From the NCBI GenBank assembly GCA_038502055.1, contig JAXRKN010000045.1, positions 7,925,501-7,989,500 on the forward strand: a DNA stretch of 64,000 nt. The letters run 5' to 3'. The position numbers and the translations under genes are program-made. The notes under the pieces were generated by a model that saw only the letters and a list, made by a program, of their open reading frames with translations, was not told where the DNA came from and ran no database searches. Below, piece by piece: positions 39,001-51,126 of this stretch. This DNA is from Tanytarsus gracilentus (Eukaryota; Arthropoda; Insecta; Diptera; Chironomidae). How positions within the stretch are numbered: position 1 is the first letter of the stretch; each line of letters starts with the position of its first letter.

Positions 39001-42000
39001 GAGACAAAAGTATGAAACATCAAAGAGTGTCTCGGAAGGCATGCGAATGATGTTCCAATCGGCAATTTTGAGTCCACCAGTTAATGTCCAAAAAGCGATT
39101 GTTGTGACTCAAACTCCATCTTCAAAGCCAACACAAGTAATCTCTAAAGATACAAACGCATGCCAACAAATTATTGCCTCGGCCACAACAAGTCATTTGA
39201 AGACTGTGTCAGCTGTCGTTGGTGAAATTAACCAAACTCAACGTGCTGTCGTTCAACCTTACAATGGCAATGGAAATAGACGTTCGATTTCACCAATTAG
39301 AGCGCTTGGACGTCAGCAGCGAATAATCGACACAAATGGCCATCAACCGTCGACTTCATCGTCGTCTGATGAAAATAGAAAATCAAGTAAAACTCATTTT
39401 AAAACGTATGAGAGAAGAAATTTTTATGGGTCACCCGAGAGTCCATTGTCACGAATGGACATTCTTAGCCCACCCGATACTGACGTTTCAACTGATGGAA
39501 ATGAAACTCCTCTATTGACTCCGACAAACATCAAATTAGACTTTCCGACACCCGAAAGATTGCTTCCGATTGGAAACATGGGAAAAGAGGGCATCGCAAA
39601 TATTTGCGAGAGAGTTCGTGAAGCACTTTCAATACCCGACATAAGTCACTTGAAGTCACAAGACAATCTCGATAAAACAACTTCAGAAAGTCCTCAAAAC
39701 TCATCGCGAGGAACTTCACCGAGAAGATTGACGAAGCAAGTTGCACTAATTGAGTCGCCACCGCACGTCCATCAAGATGGTCTTGTTGACTTTCAACATG
39801 TCGTTGTTAAAAAACTGCAAGTTAAGCATGACGGCGATGAGAGGCAGCCGAGAGTTGTTAGAAAAGTTGGTGCTTATGCTGTTCATTGTGCTGATAGTCG
39901 ATTGAGATATGCTGGATCATGGGCGCCGCCCCAATCATTGACTGAAGAAGATTGTGAGGATGATGAGGATGCTTCGGCGAGATCGAACTTTGAAACTAAG
40001 CAGAGCTCATTTAGAATTGGCGACGAGTGTCTCAGCGAGAGATGCAGTGAATGTGGACAGTTGAAGGAAGAATACACAGACGAAGAACTTGGACTTTTGA
40101 TTGTTTTACTTGGAACTTTTGTCCATCGAGAACCAGCATTGGCATGTCCATTCTTACCGGACATTCTCATTATTGTCTCTAAGATGGCTCATCATCATAC
40201 ATTCTCATGGCAGTATGAGTCATCGACTCACCTTCCTGGTGGATCGCAAGCTGTCGCTCATCAATTTGTTCGATGCGTTCTTCATCAACTCGCACCAAAT
40301 GGAGTTTTCTATCAAGTCTTTTTGACACAAAATTCGGAGAAGATAAGACAGAAATTTTACAAGTGCATGGCACTGGCACTGCTCGATTTTACAGAACTAA
40401 CTCCGGCAAGTCCGGTTCAATTGCTGATGGAGGCTTTAAATAATAAGAAAACTTTACCGATTGAACTTTCAATCATCATGAGAAATTTGAGTGAATACCT
40501 ACAGTGCATTCCGATTGACAGCCTCAACGCACCAATAATATGGACATCGGCTATTCAAGGCATCGAATCTGTTTTTCGACGAATAATTTTCATTCTACCA
40601 AGCATGGAAGAGATTGAAAGTTTACTGCACATCATGATTTCAGTCTTTAAAATGCCGCAGTTGCCAAAAGGAGTTTTGGAGCCGTTCTCAAAGATTTTCA
40701 GCTTCGCCATACAAAATGTGCCATTGAAGCATAAAATTATTCATGAACTTTGCTGTCTAAATAGTCGAGCATACCAAAAAGAGAGAGATAAATATCAGCT
40801 CGCGAGGCAAATTGCTTTTGAGCTGATTCAGTGTCTCAAATTTAAGACGACAGTTCCCGATAACAATCTCCTCCTTATTGTTGGAATTATTCTTCAAGAC
40901 CTTGGTGGTTCACTTCCAAAAGGAGTCGTCAGTGGATTACCTGAAAGTCCACCAATGTTCAGTAACAACACTGGTGATTGCATGCGGCAGTACCTAAATG
41001 ACATTTTAGAATTTTTGGCCGACTTCCATACGTTGAGTAAAATTAAGAATTTCAAGAACGGATCAACAATTTCATCGGGCATGGGACTGAGTGAAGACAC
41101 GCTTGGAGGAACTTTGAAAGGTGAATTTTGAATTTGTAAAATTTACTATTGAAAAGTTTTGAATTTATTTTTCAATTTCAGGAGCAATTTCTCAATATCT
41201 CGCGCTTGAAATGTCGCGAGGAAATTCGAAAGAAAATCGAGCGGTGTCACGCTATCTTCCATGGCTTTATAATGCACCAACAACATTACAGCAAGGCCCC
41301 AAAGAATTCACCGAATGTGTCAGTCACGTTCGATTACTTTCATGGCTTTTAATGGGTTCATTAACTCACACCGCCATTAATAATTCACGAAGAGACACCG
41401 CTGGACATCATCAACATCCTTCGACTTTCCACATGAGTCAACAGAGTGCCAATGCAATGCCGGTTCCACAAGACGCCTCATGTCACATCGCCGATCACAT
41501 TCAAACAATTTTTGCAGGATTTTTGGAGCAGTCCAAGACATCAGTTTTGCACATGTCATCATTGTTCCATGCATTTACATTATGCCAATTATGGACTGTC
41601 TATTTGGAGCATCTCTCCTATCAATCTGGTGACACAATTGCACAATCAATTCTCTTTGAGTTTTGGGTTAAAGTTACTCCATGCTTACTGCAATTAATTT
41701 CCAACACCAAGCTATCGGAAATGGTGAATTTGCATTTCTTGAGCTTATTGGAAGCACTCAAAGAGACTCGATCGACAATTTTATCGAAACTCTATCCACT
41801 CTGGAGTCCTCTTTTGACTTGCAAAAATTTATCGGGCACTCTGCAAGTTCGACTCCAAAGTTGTCGAGATCCACCCAGTCCCGATGAAGTGGACATTAAA
41901 GCGAGTGAAGCATTATTGAAATTTCTACAACGATTACAATTCAAGATGGCACAGATTGAGCTCCAATCGAGTCAAGCTACAACACAATTTTATTCATTAT

Positions 42001-42002
42001 AA
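30068..42002 (+). CDS. unc79: UNC79 homologue, NALCN (narrow abdomen) sodium-leak channel complex subunit
   Basis: Exons: 30068-30089, 30347-30466, 30548-30672, 30735-30771, 30844-31271, 31330-31909, 31991-32716, 32769-33043, 33101-33199, 33259-33400, 34591-34652, 34711-34734, 34863-34913, 35672-36014, 36071-36179, 36238-36577, 36628-37030, 37083-37463, 38080-38537, 38591-41120, 41182-42002. They total 8076 nt, 2691 residues, phases closed throughout. The N-terminus matches vertebrate UNC79: PLPSGSDIANTLKYFSQTLL. A conserved Cys/His-rich segment follows at about residues 255-380 (PPPLYCCTECANAIHREHPS, VSMICENKNCRSSDKSA, NGNHPIRYCNQCHSNRHN). The rest is mostly helical-repeat-like, with disordered Ser/His-rich stretches (about 1380-1420; 1600-1950). 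Family knowledge: UNC79 with UNC80 stabilises and localises the NALCN channel at the plasma membrane of neurons, setting excitability and, in flies, circadian behaviour. Small exons (37, 24, 51 nt) and a likely 33-nt cassette cluster in the first third. Confidence 0.95.
33745..33777 (+). other. unc79: Likely 33-nt cassette exon of unc79
   Basis: Flanked by TTTAG and GTGAAT. Its 33 nt fit the phase-1 junction between exons ending 33400 and starting 34591, adding eleven residues (DGGGNHLLIFA after a shared first codon base) with no stop. Both neighbouring splices also work without it. Confidence 0.45.
34914..35671 (+). other. Longest unc79 internal intron
   Basis: A 758-nt AT-rich intron with CT-rich and T-rich tracts; no coding exon seen. 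Reading into it from exon 34863-34913 stops within six codons. Confidence 0.5.
41989..41994 (-). terminator. Only nearby poly(A) signal for Gdown1, inside unc79 coding sequence
   Basis: TTTATT on the + strand, i.e. AATAAA on the minus strand, 87 nt past the Gdown1 stop. No AATAAA or ATTAAA lies closer on that strand, so Gdown1 mRNA is expected to overlap the last unc79 codons antisense. Confidence 0.45.
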
Positions 42003-42049
42003 AAAGTGTTAGATTTTTAGAGAAAAAAAATATGTATTTGATGTTGAAA

Positions 42050-42055
42050 AATAAA
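42050..42055 (+). terminator. Poly(A) signal of unc79
   Basis: AATAAA 48 nt after the unc79 stop and 26 nt before the Gdown1 stop on the other strand, so the two 3' ends are packed against each other. Confidence 0.6.
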
Positions 42056-42080
42056 ATCTAGAGACATGTGACTGTTAAAA

Positions 42081-43058
42081 TTAGTCTGCTTCATCGCCAG
42101 AAATTTCACTTTCATAGCTCTCATCACTGTCATTGGCAACATCTTCGGTGAGTTCGCTTGGCAATCGATAGTTTGTCATACTGAGTAAACTCGATGGATT
42201 ATGAGGAGCTGAGGAAGTTGATAATTCCAATCCAACTGACTTGAGCTCTTTTGTTTTCAATTTTAGTCGCTCGACTGCGTGCTTTTCAGTCACTTCTTTC
42301 GTTTTCTTTCGATTTTTATTTTCAGCTTCCATCGACTCTCGGAGTGTTAGCATTTTGATGGTTTGTTTTGTCACCGGTGGAGTTGCGGCTGTGTTATCAC
42401 GTAGCTTTGAAGGTTCAGTATGTTCTCGATGCTTGACATTATTGTAGGGAAGGAATCGTGGTTCGGGCTCAAGTTTCTCGTTTCGACACATTTGCTCGAG
42501 CACTGGATCGAATTGCAGATGCTCATTTTCAATTTCTTCAACTTCTTTTAAGTCCTGTTCAGTTATTAACGATTGTTGTTGAGGCTGGTGCTTGATAATT
42601 TTCTTACTGGAAGTTATTGAGTTTGTTGAGATGAGCACAGCCAGTGGATCTGAATCTTCGTCATCATCGCTATCGAGCTGTTGCTTTTTAATCACTCTCG
42701 TACCTTCCCACTCAAGATTCGCTATGTCTTTAGAACCCAAATTCAAATTTTTAAGAAGACTTGCAGCCTCATCAATTTCTTTCTTTCTGTCCAATGCCTC
42801 AATAACACGATCATAGAGATTTTGGATCTTTTCACCTTTATCGGGAAGTTTTCGTAGCCAGGATCTGAAAAAGTTATCAAGTTAATTAAATGAAATAAAT
42901 TAACATTACGAAATTTACTTATTTTCAAGCAATTTCGATTGTCGCTCTTTCAAGTCCAACAGTTCACGACGTGAGTGTTTCGTTAAATCCTTCTCGAGCT
43001 TGAACTCTTTCTGCTGCAGTTTTGTTTCACCAGGAACACGATTTAGGAAAGGAAGCAT
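42081..43058 (-). CDS. RNA polymerase II subunit Gdown1 / GRINL1A (POLR2M) homologue
   Basis: Two exons, 43058-42919 and 42864-42081, 924 nt, 307 residues. Recognised from two blocks shared with human POLR2M: an early HSRRELLDLKERQSKLLEN segment leading to KLPDKGEKI (residues 52-60; human KLPDKGKKI), and a C-terminal LPYNNVKHRE, IKMLTLRESMEAENKNRKK, ERLKLKTKELK helix matching the human LPLHHMPTQLLSIEESLALQ region. The tail is acidic (DSDESYESEISGDEAD) as in the family. Family knowledge: Gdown1 associates tightly with Pol II, competes with TFIIF and TTF2, and makes transcription Mediator-dependent; nuclear. The middle is acidic and disordered (DSDDDEDSDP). It converges on unc79 with 78 bp between stop codons; CYP4 gene 1 follows upstream in tandem, 220 bp away. 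Confidence 0.85.
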
Positions 43059-43277
43059 TTTAATTTCTATTTTTTTAAATTAATTTCTTGTCAGTGCAAA
43101 TTTTTTTGTTTATTTTTGTTTGCCGCGCAAAAAATAACCCGCGGGTTGTTTTTGAAAAAATACGTTACGAAATTGAAAATCAAATTCTGCAGAATTTTAA
43201 TTATGGACATGGATTTTTACAAATTAAATTTATTGAGGCATAATTTTAAACCGTCACAATCACATAAATAAATTTTA

Positions 43278-45226
43278 TTAAGTTTCTCTCTCGGTAAACC
43301 TCAAAATGACACCATTTACTGGTCTTAAAATTGTTTCAAACATAATTTTAGGATCTCTATGCTCATCACTAACAGAAATTTCAAAGTTATTGATGATTTT
43401 CGATAAAATACTTTTCATTTCAAACATTGCAAATTTCTGTCCAATGCAATTTCTGCAAAAAAAAAATAAAATTTAAAACCTTTTAAAATTTATTAATTAA
43501 ATTTTTACCTAGCACCTGCCGAAAAAGGTATAAATGCAAAATGATTTTGAGTTTCGCAATCGAATCGATTTGGATTGAAATTTAATGGATTTTCAAAGTT
43601 AGTCTCATGACGACCCATAATAAATGGTGAAATTGTCACCGACACACCCGCTGGAAGAGTTAAGTCACCAAACTGAATTTCCTCACTGATAACTCGAGAC
43701 ATAAAAGGAACCTATAGAATTAATCAAGGAATTAACCATAAGTTAAAAGATTTTTTAAAAAAATTTTAATTACTGATGGATAAAGTCTTAAAGACTCTTT
43801 GATGACTTTGTCTAAATAAATCATTCGCTTTAAATCTTGTAGGTTTGCACAAGATTTTAATCCACAAACTTCTCGTGACTCTTCAAAGACTTTTTGCTGA
43901 ATTTCTGGATACTTTGCGAGGTTCAAAAGTGTAAATGTGATTGCTGACGTCACAGTGTCGTGACCCTCGAACATAAATGTATCAACCTAAAAATAAGATT
44001 TAATTCATATGTAATTTAATTATTATTCTCACCTCTTCTCGAACGTCTTCATCACTTAGGGATTTTCCATTGAGCTTAGATTGAAGGAGCAAGTCCAAAA
44101 ACGCTAATTTTCTCTTGTTTCCAACATCATCACACTCTGGATTATTCTGATTTACGTCAGCGAGACTTTTTTGCATCAAAAAGTTCTTCCTTTTGTTAAT
44201 TATATCATACGAAAATTCATGAAGATTTTTTACCAGCTGAGATTCCCGCGCACATGTTCGCGTAAATCGATAAATGAAATCCGAATGTGTCATCGGATCG
44301 AGAACTCGTTTGAAAATGATTTTTGTTATTCTAAAATTTACCACGTGCGAGAAGAGAAAAAAAATTCGTTACTGACCTAAGACAATTATTTTAGGGAATT
44401 CCTATAAGGTTTTAATTGAAAAATATAATTTCTCTGATAAAATCTCAAAACTTGTATTGGAATGACAATAAATTTTTAATTTTTGTTTACTCACTCTTTG
44501 ACATCTCTGACATATTCTGAGTCACTGTTCGTCTGCGCATTTAATTCGTATCCCATTGCGGTCTCTGATGTTTTGAACAATAAAATTTATTTAATGATTT
44601 TTATGAAAAAAATTGTTGACTTATAAAATTAAAGTCCACTAAATTTTTTGAGTAGAAAATTCAAATCCATGAGTTAATTTTTAATTACCACAAATTGAGT
44701 CCATTGCGAAAAGTGAAACAGCGTGAAAAGCGTCAACTTCAATTCCGTTTAACTTTTTTAATTTTTCAATTAAAACTTCGCCATGCTTTTCGAAAATTTC
44801 AACAAATTCCTCGAGAATTTTAAAGTGAAAAGCTGGCGTGATAATTTTTCTCCTCTCGTGCCATTTTTTCGAGCCGGATATTAAAAGCCCGGTGCCAAGC
44901 CAATTTTTAAAGAAATTATAAAAATTTGCTTTTTCAATGTACTTTGAGCTCGATAAAATAATTTCACTTAATTTTGGGTCACTTGTGATAATTTGAGGAT
45001 TTCCAAGAATCGAAATGTAAACAATTTTTCCCAAATCTCGCGAAAGTTTGAGAGTAAACTCTAAAAGTTCTTCCGGTGATTTATTAACAAAGTGCAGGGC
45101 ATGATCTAAAATTGGCACCGAAGAAAGTGTTGGAAATTTTGAGAGCAATTCACGGTTTCTTTTGTTTTTAGTCTCATGATAGAAAAAAATAAAAATTATT
45201 AGAAGTGAGAAAAATATTAAAGCCAT
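43278..45226 (-). CDS. Cytochrome P450, CYP4 family (gene 1 of cluster), intact
   Basis: Exons: 45226-44689, 44564-44495, 44330-44033, 43986-43774, 43711-43509, 43452-43278; 1497 nt, 498 residues. An N-terminal membrane anchor (LIFFSLLIIFIFFY) precedes KKWHERRKIITPAFHF (C-helix), ETAMG at the exon 2 start, the CYP4-type I-helix DTFMFEGHDTVTSAI (Glu 309, Thr 313), the ExxR motif KESLRL (Glu 366, Arg 369), and the haem loop FSAGARNCIGQKFAM with ligand Cys 443. CYP4 enzymes are ER monooxygenases, typically omega-hydroxylating fatty acids or acting on pheromones and xenobiotics; the Glu in the I-helix is the residue that can covalently bind haem. The substrate cannot be told. HDTV replaces the usual HDTT, a mild change. 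A minus-strand AATAAA lies at 43234-43229. Confidence 0.92.
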
Positions 45227-45738
45227 GCTTTGCTAGTTTTGTGACTTTGCTATTTGAATTCTGATCTGTAACTAAAAGGGAAAAACAAATTATAATAAAT
45301 AACATGAGCTTTGGATCGAGTTTGATCAGCAAAAGAGGAAAAACCTGTTGTCACATGTTAATGAACGCAAGGGCTAACTGCTAGAAAAAAAATCGTTTAT
45401 AATGTTAAGGATCAAAAATTTATTAAAAGAAAAATTTGACTATCTAATTTTTTAAAAAAAAATTGAAAGTTATGAAAAATTAAATTTTAAAAAATAAAAA
45501 TTTCAACTTTTAAAAACTTGAAAAAAGTTCCAATCATATGGTCAACCTCATTTATACCAAATTCAATTTCTCTTCTTAAAGTTTAAAATAATTCCATCCT
45601 TGGGTCTTAGAATCATCTGTATAACTTCTATCGGCTCTTCGTTTTCTTTCTTGACGCTTATTTCAAATCGCTTGACAATTTGAGACAAAACGCTTTTGAT
45701 TTCAAGCATGGCGAATTTCTTTAAAAGAGAAGATTAAA
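43955..45738. repeat. Direct duplication, left copy (about 1.78 kb, identical by eye)
   Basis: Coordinates plus 2459 give the right copy at 46414-48197. Exons, introns and the intergenic part (45227-45560) match base for base as far as I compared. The full 2459-bp offset continues as a diverged match on both sides. Confidence 0.9.
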
Positions 45739-47685
45739 AATTTTTAATTAAGAATTTCCTTTTTCATACCTGACCGATGCAATTTCTGTAAAAGAATTGA
45801 TTTTTTTAAAAATTATTTAAATAAAATAAAAATTGTCACTCGCCTTGGTCCGGCTGAGAAAGGAATGTAGGCGAAAGGATTTCTGTCTTCTTGTTCAAAT
45901 CTCAGTGGATCAAATTTCAAGGGATCTGGAAATATTTTTGGTGCCATAAAAAGGGCTGGTATGTTCATGGTTTTCTGCAGGAAATGTAAAATCGCCAATA
46001 GTGAATTCTTCTTTACAGATTGCAATATGGGAACCTTAAAGATACCTGGAAAAAGGTATAAATCAAAATGATTTTGAGTTTGAATAATCGATTTGGATTG
46101 AAATTTAATGGTTTTAAAGTTGTTCTGCGCCCATAATAAATGGTGAAATTGTACGCCCGCTGGAAGAGTTAAGTCACAAACTGAATTTCCTCACTGATAA
46201 CTGAGACATAAAAGGCCTATAGAATTAATAAGGAATTAACCATAAGTTAAAAGATTTTTTAAAAAATTTTAATTACTGATGGATAAAGTCTTGACTCTTT
46301 TGCTAATTCATTCGCTTATCTTGTGTTTGCCAGATTTTACCAATTTTACCTTCCTTTTTGCTGAATTTCTGTCTTTGCGAGGTTCAAAAGTGTAAATTGA
46401 TTGCTGACGTCACGTGTCGTGACCCTCGAACATAAATGTATCAACCTAAAAATAAGATTTAATTCATATGTAATTTAATTATTATTCTCACCTCTTCTCG
46501 AACGTCTTCATCACTTAGGGATTTTCCATTGAGCTTAGATTGAAGGAGCAAGTCCAAAAACGCTAATTTTCTCTTGTTTCCAACATCATCACACTCTGGA
46601 TTATTCTGATTTACGTCAGCGAGACTTTTTTGCATCAAAAAGTTCTTCCTTTTGTTAATTATATCATACGAAAATTCATGAAGATTTTTTACCAGCTGAG
46701 ATTCCCGCGCACATGTTCGCGTAAATCGATAAATGAAATCCGAATGTGTCATCGGATCGAGAACTCGTTTGAAAATGATTTTTGTTATTCTAAAATTTAC
46801 CACGTGCGAGAAGAGAAAAAAAATTCGTTACTGACCTAAGACAATTATTTTAGGGAATTCCTATAAGGTTTTAATTGAAAAATATAATTTCTCTGATAAA
46901 ATCTCAAAACTTGTATTGGAATGACAATAAATTTTTAATTTTTGTTTACTCACTCTTTGACATCTCTGACATATTCTGAGTCACTGTTCGTCTGCGCATT
47001 TAATTCGTATCCCATTGCGGTCTCTGATGTTTTGAACAATAAAATTTATTTAATGATTTTTATGAAAAAAATTGTTGACTTATAAAATTAAAGTCCACTA
47101 AATTTTTTGAGTAGAAAATTCAAATCCATGAGTTAATTTTTAATTACCACAAATTGAGTCCATTGCGAAAAGTGAAACAGCGTGAAAAGCGTCAACTTCA
47201 ATTCCGTTTAACTTTTTTAATTTTTCAATTAAAACTTCGCCATGCTTTTCGAAAATTTCAACAAATTCCTCGAGAATTTTAAAGTGAAAAGCTGGCGTGA
47301 TAATTTTTCTCCTCTCGTGCCATTTTTTCGAGCCGGATATTAAAAGCCCGGTGCCAAGCCAATTTTTAAAGAAATTATAAAAATTTGCTTTTTCAATGTA
47401 CTTTGAGCTCGATAAAATAATTTCACTTAATTTTGGGTCACTTGTGATAATTTGAGGATTTCCAAGAATCGAAATGTAAACAATTTTTCCCAAATCTCGC
47501 GAAAGTTTGAGAGTAAACTCTAAAAGTTCTTCCGGTGATTTATTAACAAAGTGCAGGGCATGATCTAAAATTGGCACCGAAGAAAGTGTTGGAAATTTTG
47601 AGAGCAATTCACGGTTTCTTTTGTTTTTAGTCTCATGATAGAAAAAAATAAAAATTATTAGAAGTGAGAAAAATATTAAAGCCAT
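45563..47685 (-). pseudogene. Broken chimeric CYP4 copy (gene 2), possibly an assembly artefact
   Basis: The 5' exons 47685-47148, 47023-46954 and 46789-46492 are identical to exons 1-3 of gene 1. The next two exons (about 46445-46233 and 46220-46030) are recognisable gene 1 exons 4-5, but both are riddled with 1-9 base deletions that destroy the I-helix/ExxR region frame. Downstream of these comes a second exon-5-like segment (about 46030-45845), a 16-nt haem exon (about 45786-45771) and a terminal exon (45718-45563), all of gene 3 type and partly deletion-damaged. It therefore carries two K-helix-to-haem exons and cannot encode a normal P450. The damage is confined to about 45740-46413; sequence on either side is clean. 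Confidence 0.85.
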
Positions 47686-48197
47686 GCTTTGCTAGTTTTG
47701 TGACTTTGCTATTTGAATTCTGATCTGTAACTAAAAGGGAAAAACAAATTATAATAAATAACATGAGCTTTGGATCGAGTTTGATCAGCAAAAGAGGAAA
47801 AACCTGTTGTCACATGTTAATGAACGCAAGGGCTAACTGCTAGAAAAAAAATCGTTTATAATGTTAAGGATCAAAAATTTATTAAAAGAAAAATTTGACT
47901 ATCTAATTTTTTAAAAAAAAATTGAAAGTTATGAAAAATTAAATTTTAAAAAATAAAAATTTCAACTTTTAAAAACTTGAAAAAAGTTCCAATCATATGG
48001 TCAACCTCATTTATACCAAATTCAATTTCTCTTCTTAAAGTTTAAAATAATTCCATCCTTGGGTCTTAGAATCATCTGTATAACTTCTATCGGCTCTTCG
48101 TTTTCTTTCTTGACGCTTATTTCAAATCGCTTGACAATTTGAGACAAAACGCTTTTGATTTCAAGCATGGCGAATTTCTTTAAAAGAGAAGATTAAA
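46414..48197. repeat. Direct duplication, right copy
   Basis: Partner of 43955-45738. It starts abruptly after the deletion-rich stretch, at GTGTCGTGACCCTCG in the I-helix exon, and loses identity at about 48197 in the intron before the gene 3 haem exon. Confidence 0.9.
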
Positions 48198-49859
48198 AAG
48201 TTTTAATTAAAAATTTTCCCTTTTCATACCTGACCGATGCAATTTCTATAAAAGAATTGATTTTTTTAAAAATTATTTTAATAAAATAAAACTGGTCACT
48301 CACCTTGGTCCGGCTGAGAAAGGAATGTAGGCGAAAGGATTTCTGTCTTCTTGTTCAAATCTCAGTGGATCAAATTTCAAGGGATCTGGAAATATTTTTG
48401 GATCACGACCCATAAAAAGGGCTGGTATGTTCATGGTTATTCCTGCAGGAAATGTAAAATCGCCAATAGTGAATTCTTCTTTCACAGATCTGCCAATCAT
48501 GGGAACCTTAAAGATAAAAAAATAAATTTTTTAATTTATAAAGAAAAATTCTAAAAATTTAAATGACTTCAAAAACTTTTTTGAAAGTGGACATATTTTG
48601 AAAGATTTTTTCAAAAGACAACAAACTAACCGAAGGATACAGTCTCAAAGATTCTTTAATGAATTTTTCCATGTATGTCAACTGATTTAATTGCTGGATT
48701 TTTGATAATTTTTCATCTCCCAAAATACTTTGGCATTCCTCGAAAACTATTTGCTGAATGTCAGGATATTTAGCGAGATTTAAAAGTGCAAAAGAAATTG
48801 CAGATGTTGTCGTGTCGTGTCCTTCAAACATGAACGTATCAACTTCCTCACGAATTCCGTCATCGTCTAATTTTCCAGGATAATCTTTTTGAACGTGCAG
48901 CAATAAATCGAGAAATGCGAGCTTCTTCTTAGAACTGGACTGACTTTGAGTGTCATTTTCAAAATTATTTCCATATTTTTCATTGTAATTTTTTCTTTTC
49001 TCGATGATATTTTTAGTAAATGTGTGGAGCGTTTTTATAACTCCTTTTTCTCGTTTGAAATCAGCAGTAAATTGATAAATGAATTTAACACGCCGCGAAA
49101 TATCAAACACTCGAGCCCACAAAATTTGAGTCATTCTAAAATAAAATTGAAAATATTTCACATTATAATGCATTATAATAAAAACTCAAAACCCAACTCT
49201 TTGACTGCTTTAACATAATCGGAATCACTTTTTTGCTGAGCATTGAGTTCATAACCCATCGCAGTTTCTAAAATTGTAAAATTAAATTATGAAAAAAATT
49301 AAATAACAAAATTACCACAAATGACATCCAAAGCATAGAGTGATACAAGTGGAAAAACATTAATGTCTTGGTTTTCAAAGTTTTGAATTTTATCAGCAAA
49401 AATTTCGCCATGCTTTTCCATCACCTCCACAAAATGCTCCAAAATTTTAAAGTGAAAAGCTGGCGTGATAATTTTTCTTCTTTCATGCCATTTTTGACCT
49501 CTTGAAATTAGAAGTCCGTCGCCGAGCCATTCAATAAAAAGATCATAATCAAATGACTTTTGGATCCACTTTTGACTCGATAAAACTTCTTCGAGAATTT
49601 TTGGATCTTCAACAAAGACGGACACATCAGTTGCAATTTTAATCCACCATACAGGGCCGAATGATTTAGAAAAGTTTTGAAGCACTTTTAAAACTCCTTC
49701 TGGTGTTTTTCCCAAAAAATATCCAGAGTGATTAATCAGTGGATATGACTTTGGCGATGGTATTTTTGAAAGCAACTCATTTACTCTTTTATTTTTAATG
49801 AAATTCCAAAATAAAAGAGTAAAAATACAAATTATTATCAGTGAAATCACAAAATACAT
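48022..49859 (-). CDS. Cytochrome P450, CYP4 family (gene 3 of cluster), intact
   Basis: Exons: 49859-49316, 49267-49198, 49135-48631, 48506-48304, 48245-48230, 48177-48022; 1494 nt, 497 residues. Membrane anchor VISLIIICIFTLLFW, then KWHERRKIITPAFHF, I-helix DTFMFEGHDTTTSAI, ExxR in KESLRLYPS, and haem loop FSAGPRNCIGQKFAM with Cys 443. Compared with gene 1, the intron just before the VDTFMF segment is missing, and an extra intron after the haem-loop Gln leaves the Cys codon in a 16-nt exon. The exon 2 donor is GTTGGG, weaker than the GTGAGT of gene 1. Same reaction class and ER location as gene 1; amino-acid divergence is large outside motifs, so a different substrate is likely. Confidence 0.92.
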
Positions 49860-51071
49860 TTCTATGGACCGAGCACTTTAAGCGTCAAATTGAGACTGAT
49901 GAAATAAACAAATCTTATCAAATTCATTCAAGCTATAAAATTAATTTTTACAAGTTATTTAAGAAAGATTAGGGAAATATTGGATTCGAATCCAAAATTC
50001 CGTTACGAACATATTTGAAAAAATTTACCGCCATCTATGTGTCAAAAAATTTAAAACTTCAAAAAACGTTATTTTTAATTATTTTAAGAAGTTTGATTTT
50101 TTTAAAAAAATACTAAATAATCTTGAAACAAATTTAATTTCACTCTCAAATTCAATTAAACTAAAAAAATATCATTTTTGTTAGCACTTGAGCTAACTTT
50201 CGAGTGGAATATCCAATTATCAATTATCGCTAGAACAAACTTCTCTCTTTTCCGAGATAAAGATTCGTTAATAAGTTAATAAACAAAAACAGTAATTTTC
50301 GCTGCAATATACGCGAGCAAGCAGTCTGTCTCGCACTGAAGCATGCTAAAGTAAAATTCTTCTTTCTCTTTTGTTTAGCGAATGTTATAAAGAGTGAGCG
50401 AGAACGAGCGTTTGTAGCGCAAATATTTAATTTGAGAATCTTTCGTCAATATTGAAAGATATTTAGATGTATATAAGAATTAAATTGTCGACGTGAGAGC
50501 TGAATTTTCTTCACTTCTTAAAATAATAATTCGATGATGATTTAAATGGAATTAATTTTTAAGGGTAGATATTAAAAAAGGGGAGAGAGCCAAGGGATGA
50601 AAATTTCAAGTTTTAGTTAGATGATTTTTAATTTTATCAAATTTCAAGACGTGGAAACTTCAATCTAAAATTGAACAAATTAAAATTAAAAGTGTCCAAA
50701 TCTCTTTTTCAAGGGTAGAATTGAACAAACACAAAAAAGTCTATAAATTTAGTTTAACTTCTATGCCTTAATGTCCAGCAAAGTTATTACCGCTCTCTAT
50801 GCTTTACAAATATCATATTTCATGATTTAATGAGACGTCTAAAAGTTACTGCTGACCACATTTGAGAACGGAGGGGTGTTTGAATGCTGATAACAACAAT
50901 GGTGCAGTCGTGACCATTTTCATTTTGTCCGTCTCCTATTTCATGGACACTGCCATAATCTGATAATTGATTAAATTTCTTTGTCGAAAGTTTCCATTTA
51001 AGCAAATAACTCGAGCCATAGCCAAAACCGTGATGGAAGGCAAGGCAGTGGCCACAATCAGGATATAAATT

Positions 51072-51126
<55 letters not shown>

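Noticed and set aside
46030..46445. Gene 2 P450 exons 4-5 as functional exons
   Set aside because: Multiple small deletions break the frame through the I-helix, ExxR and haem-approach segments.
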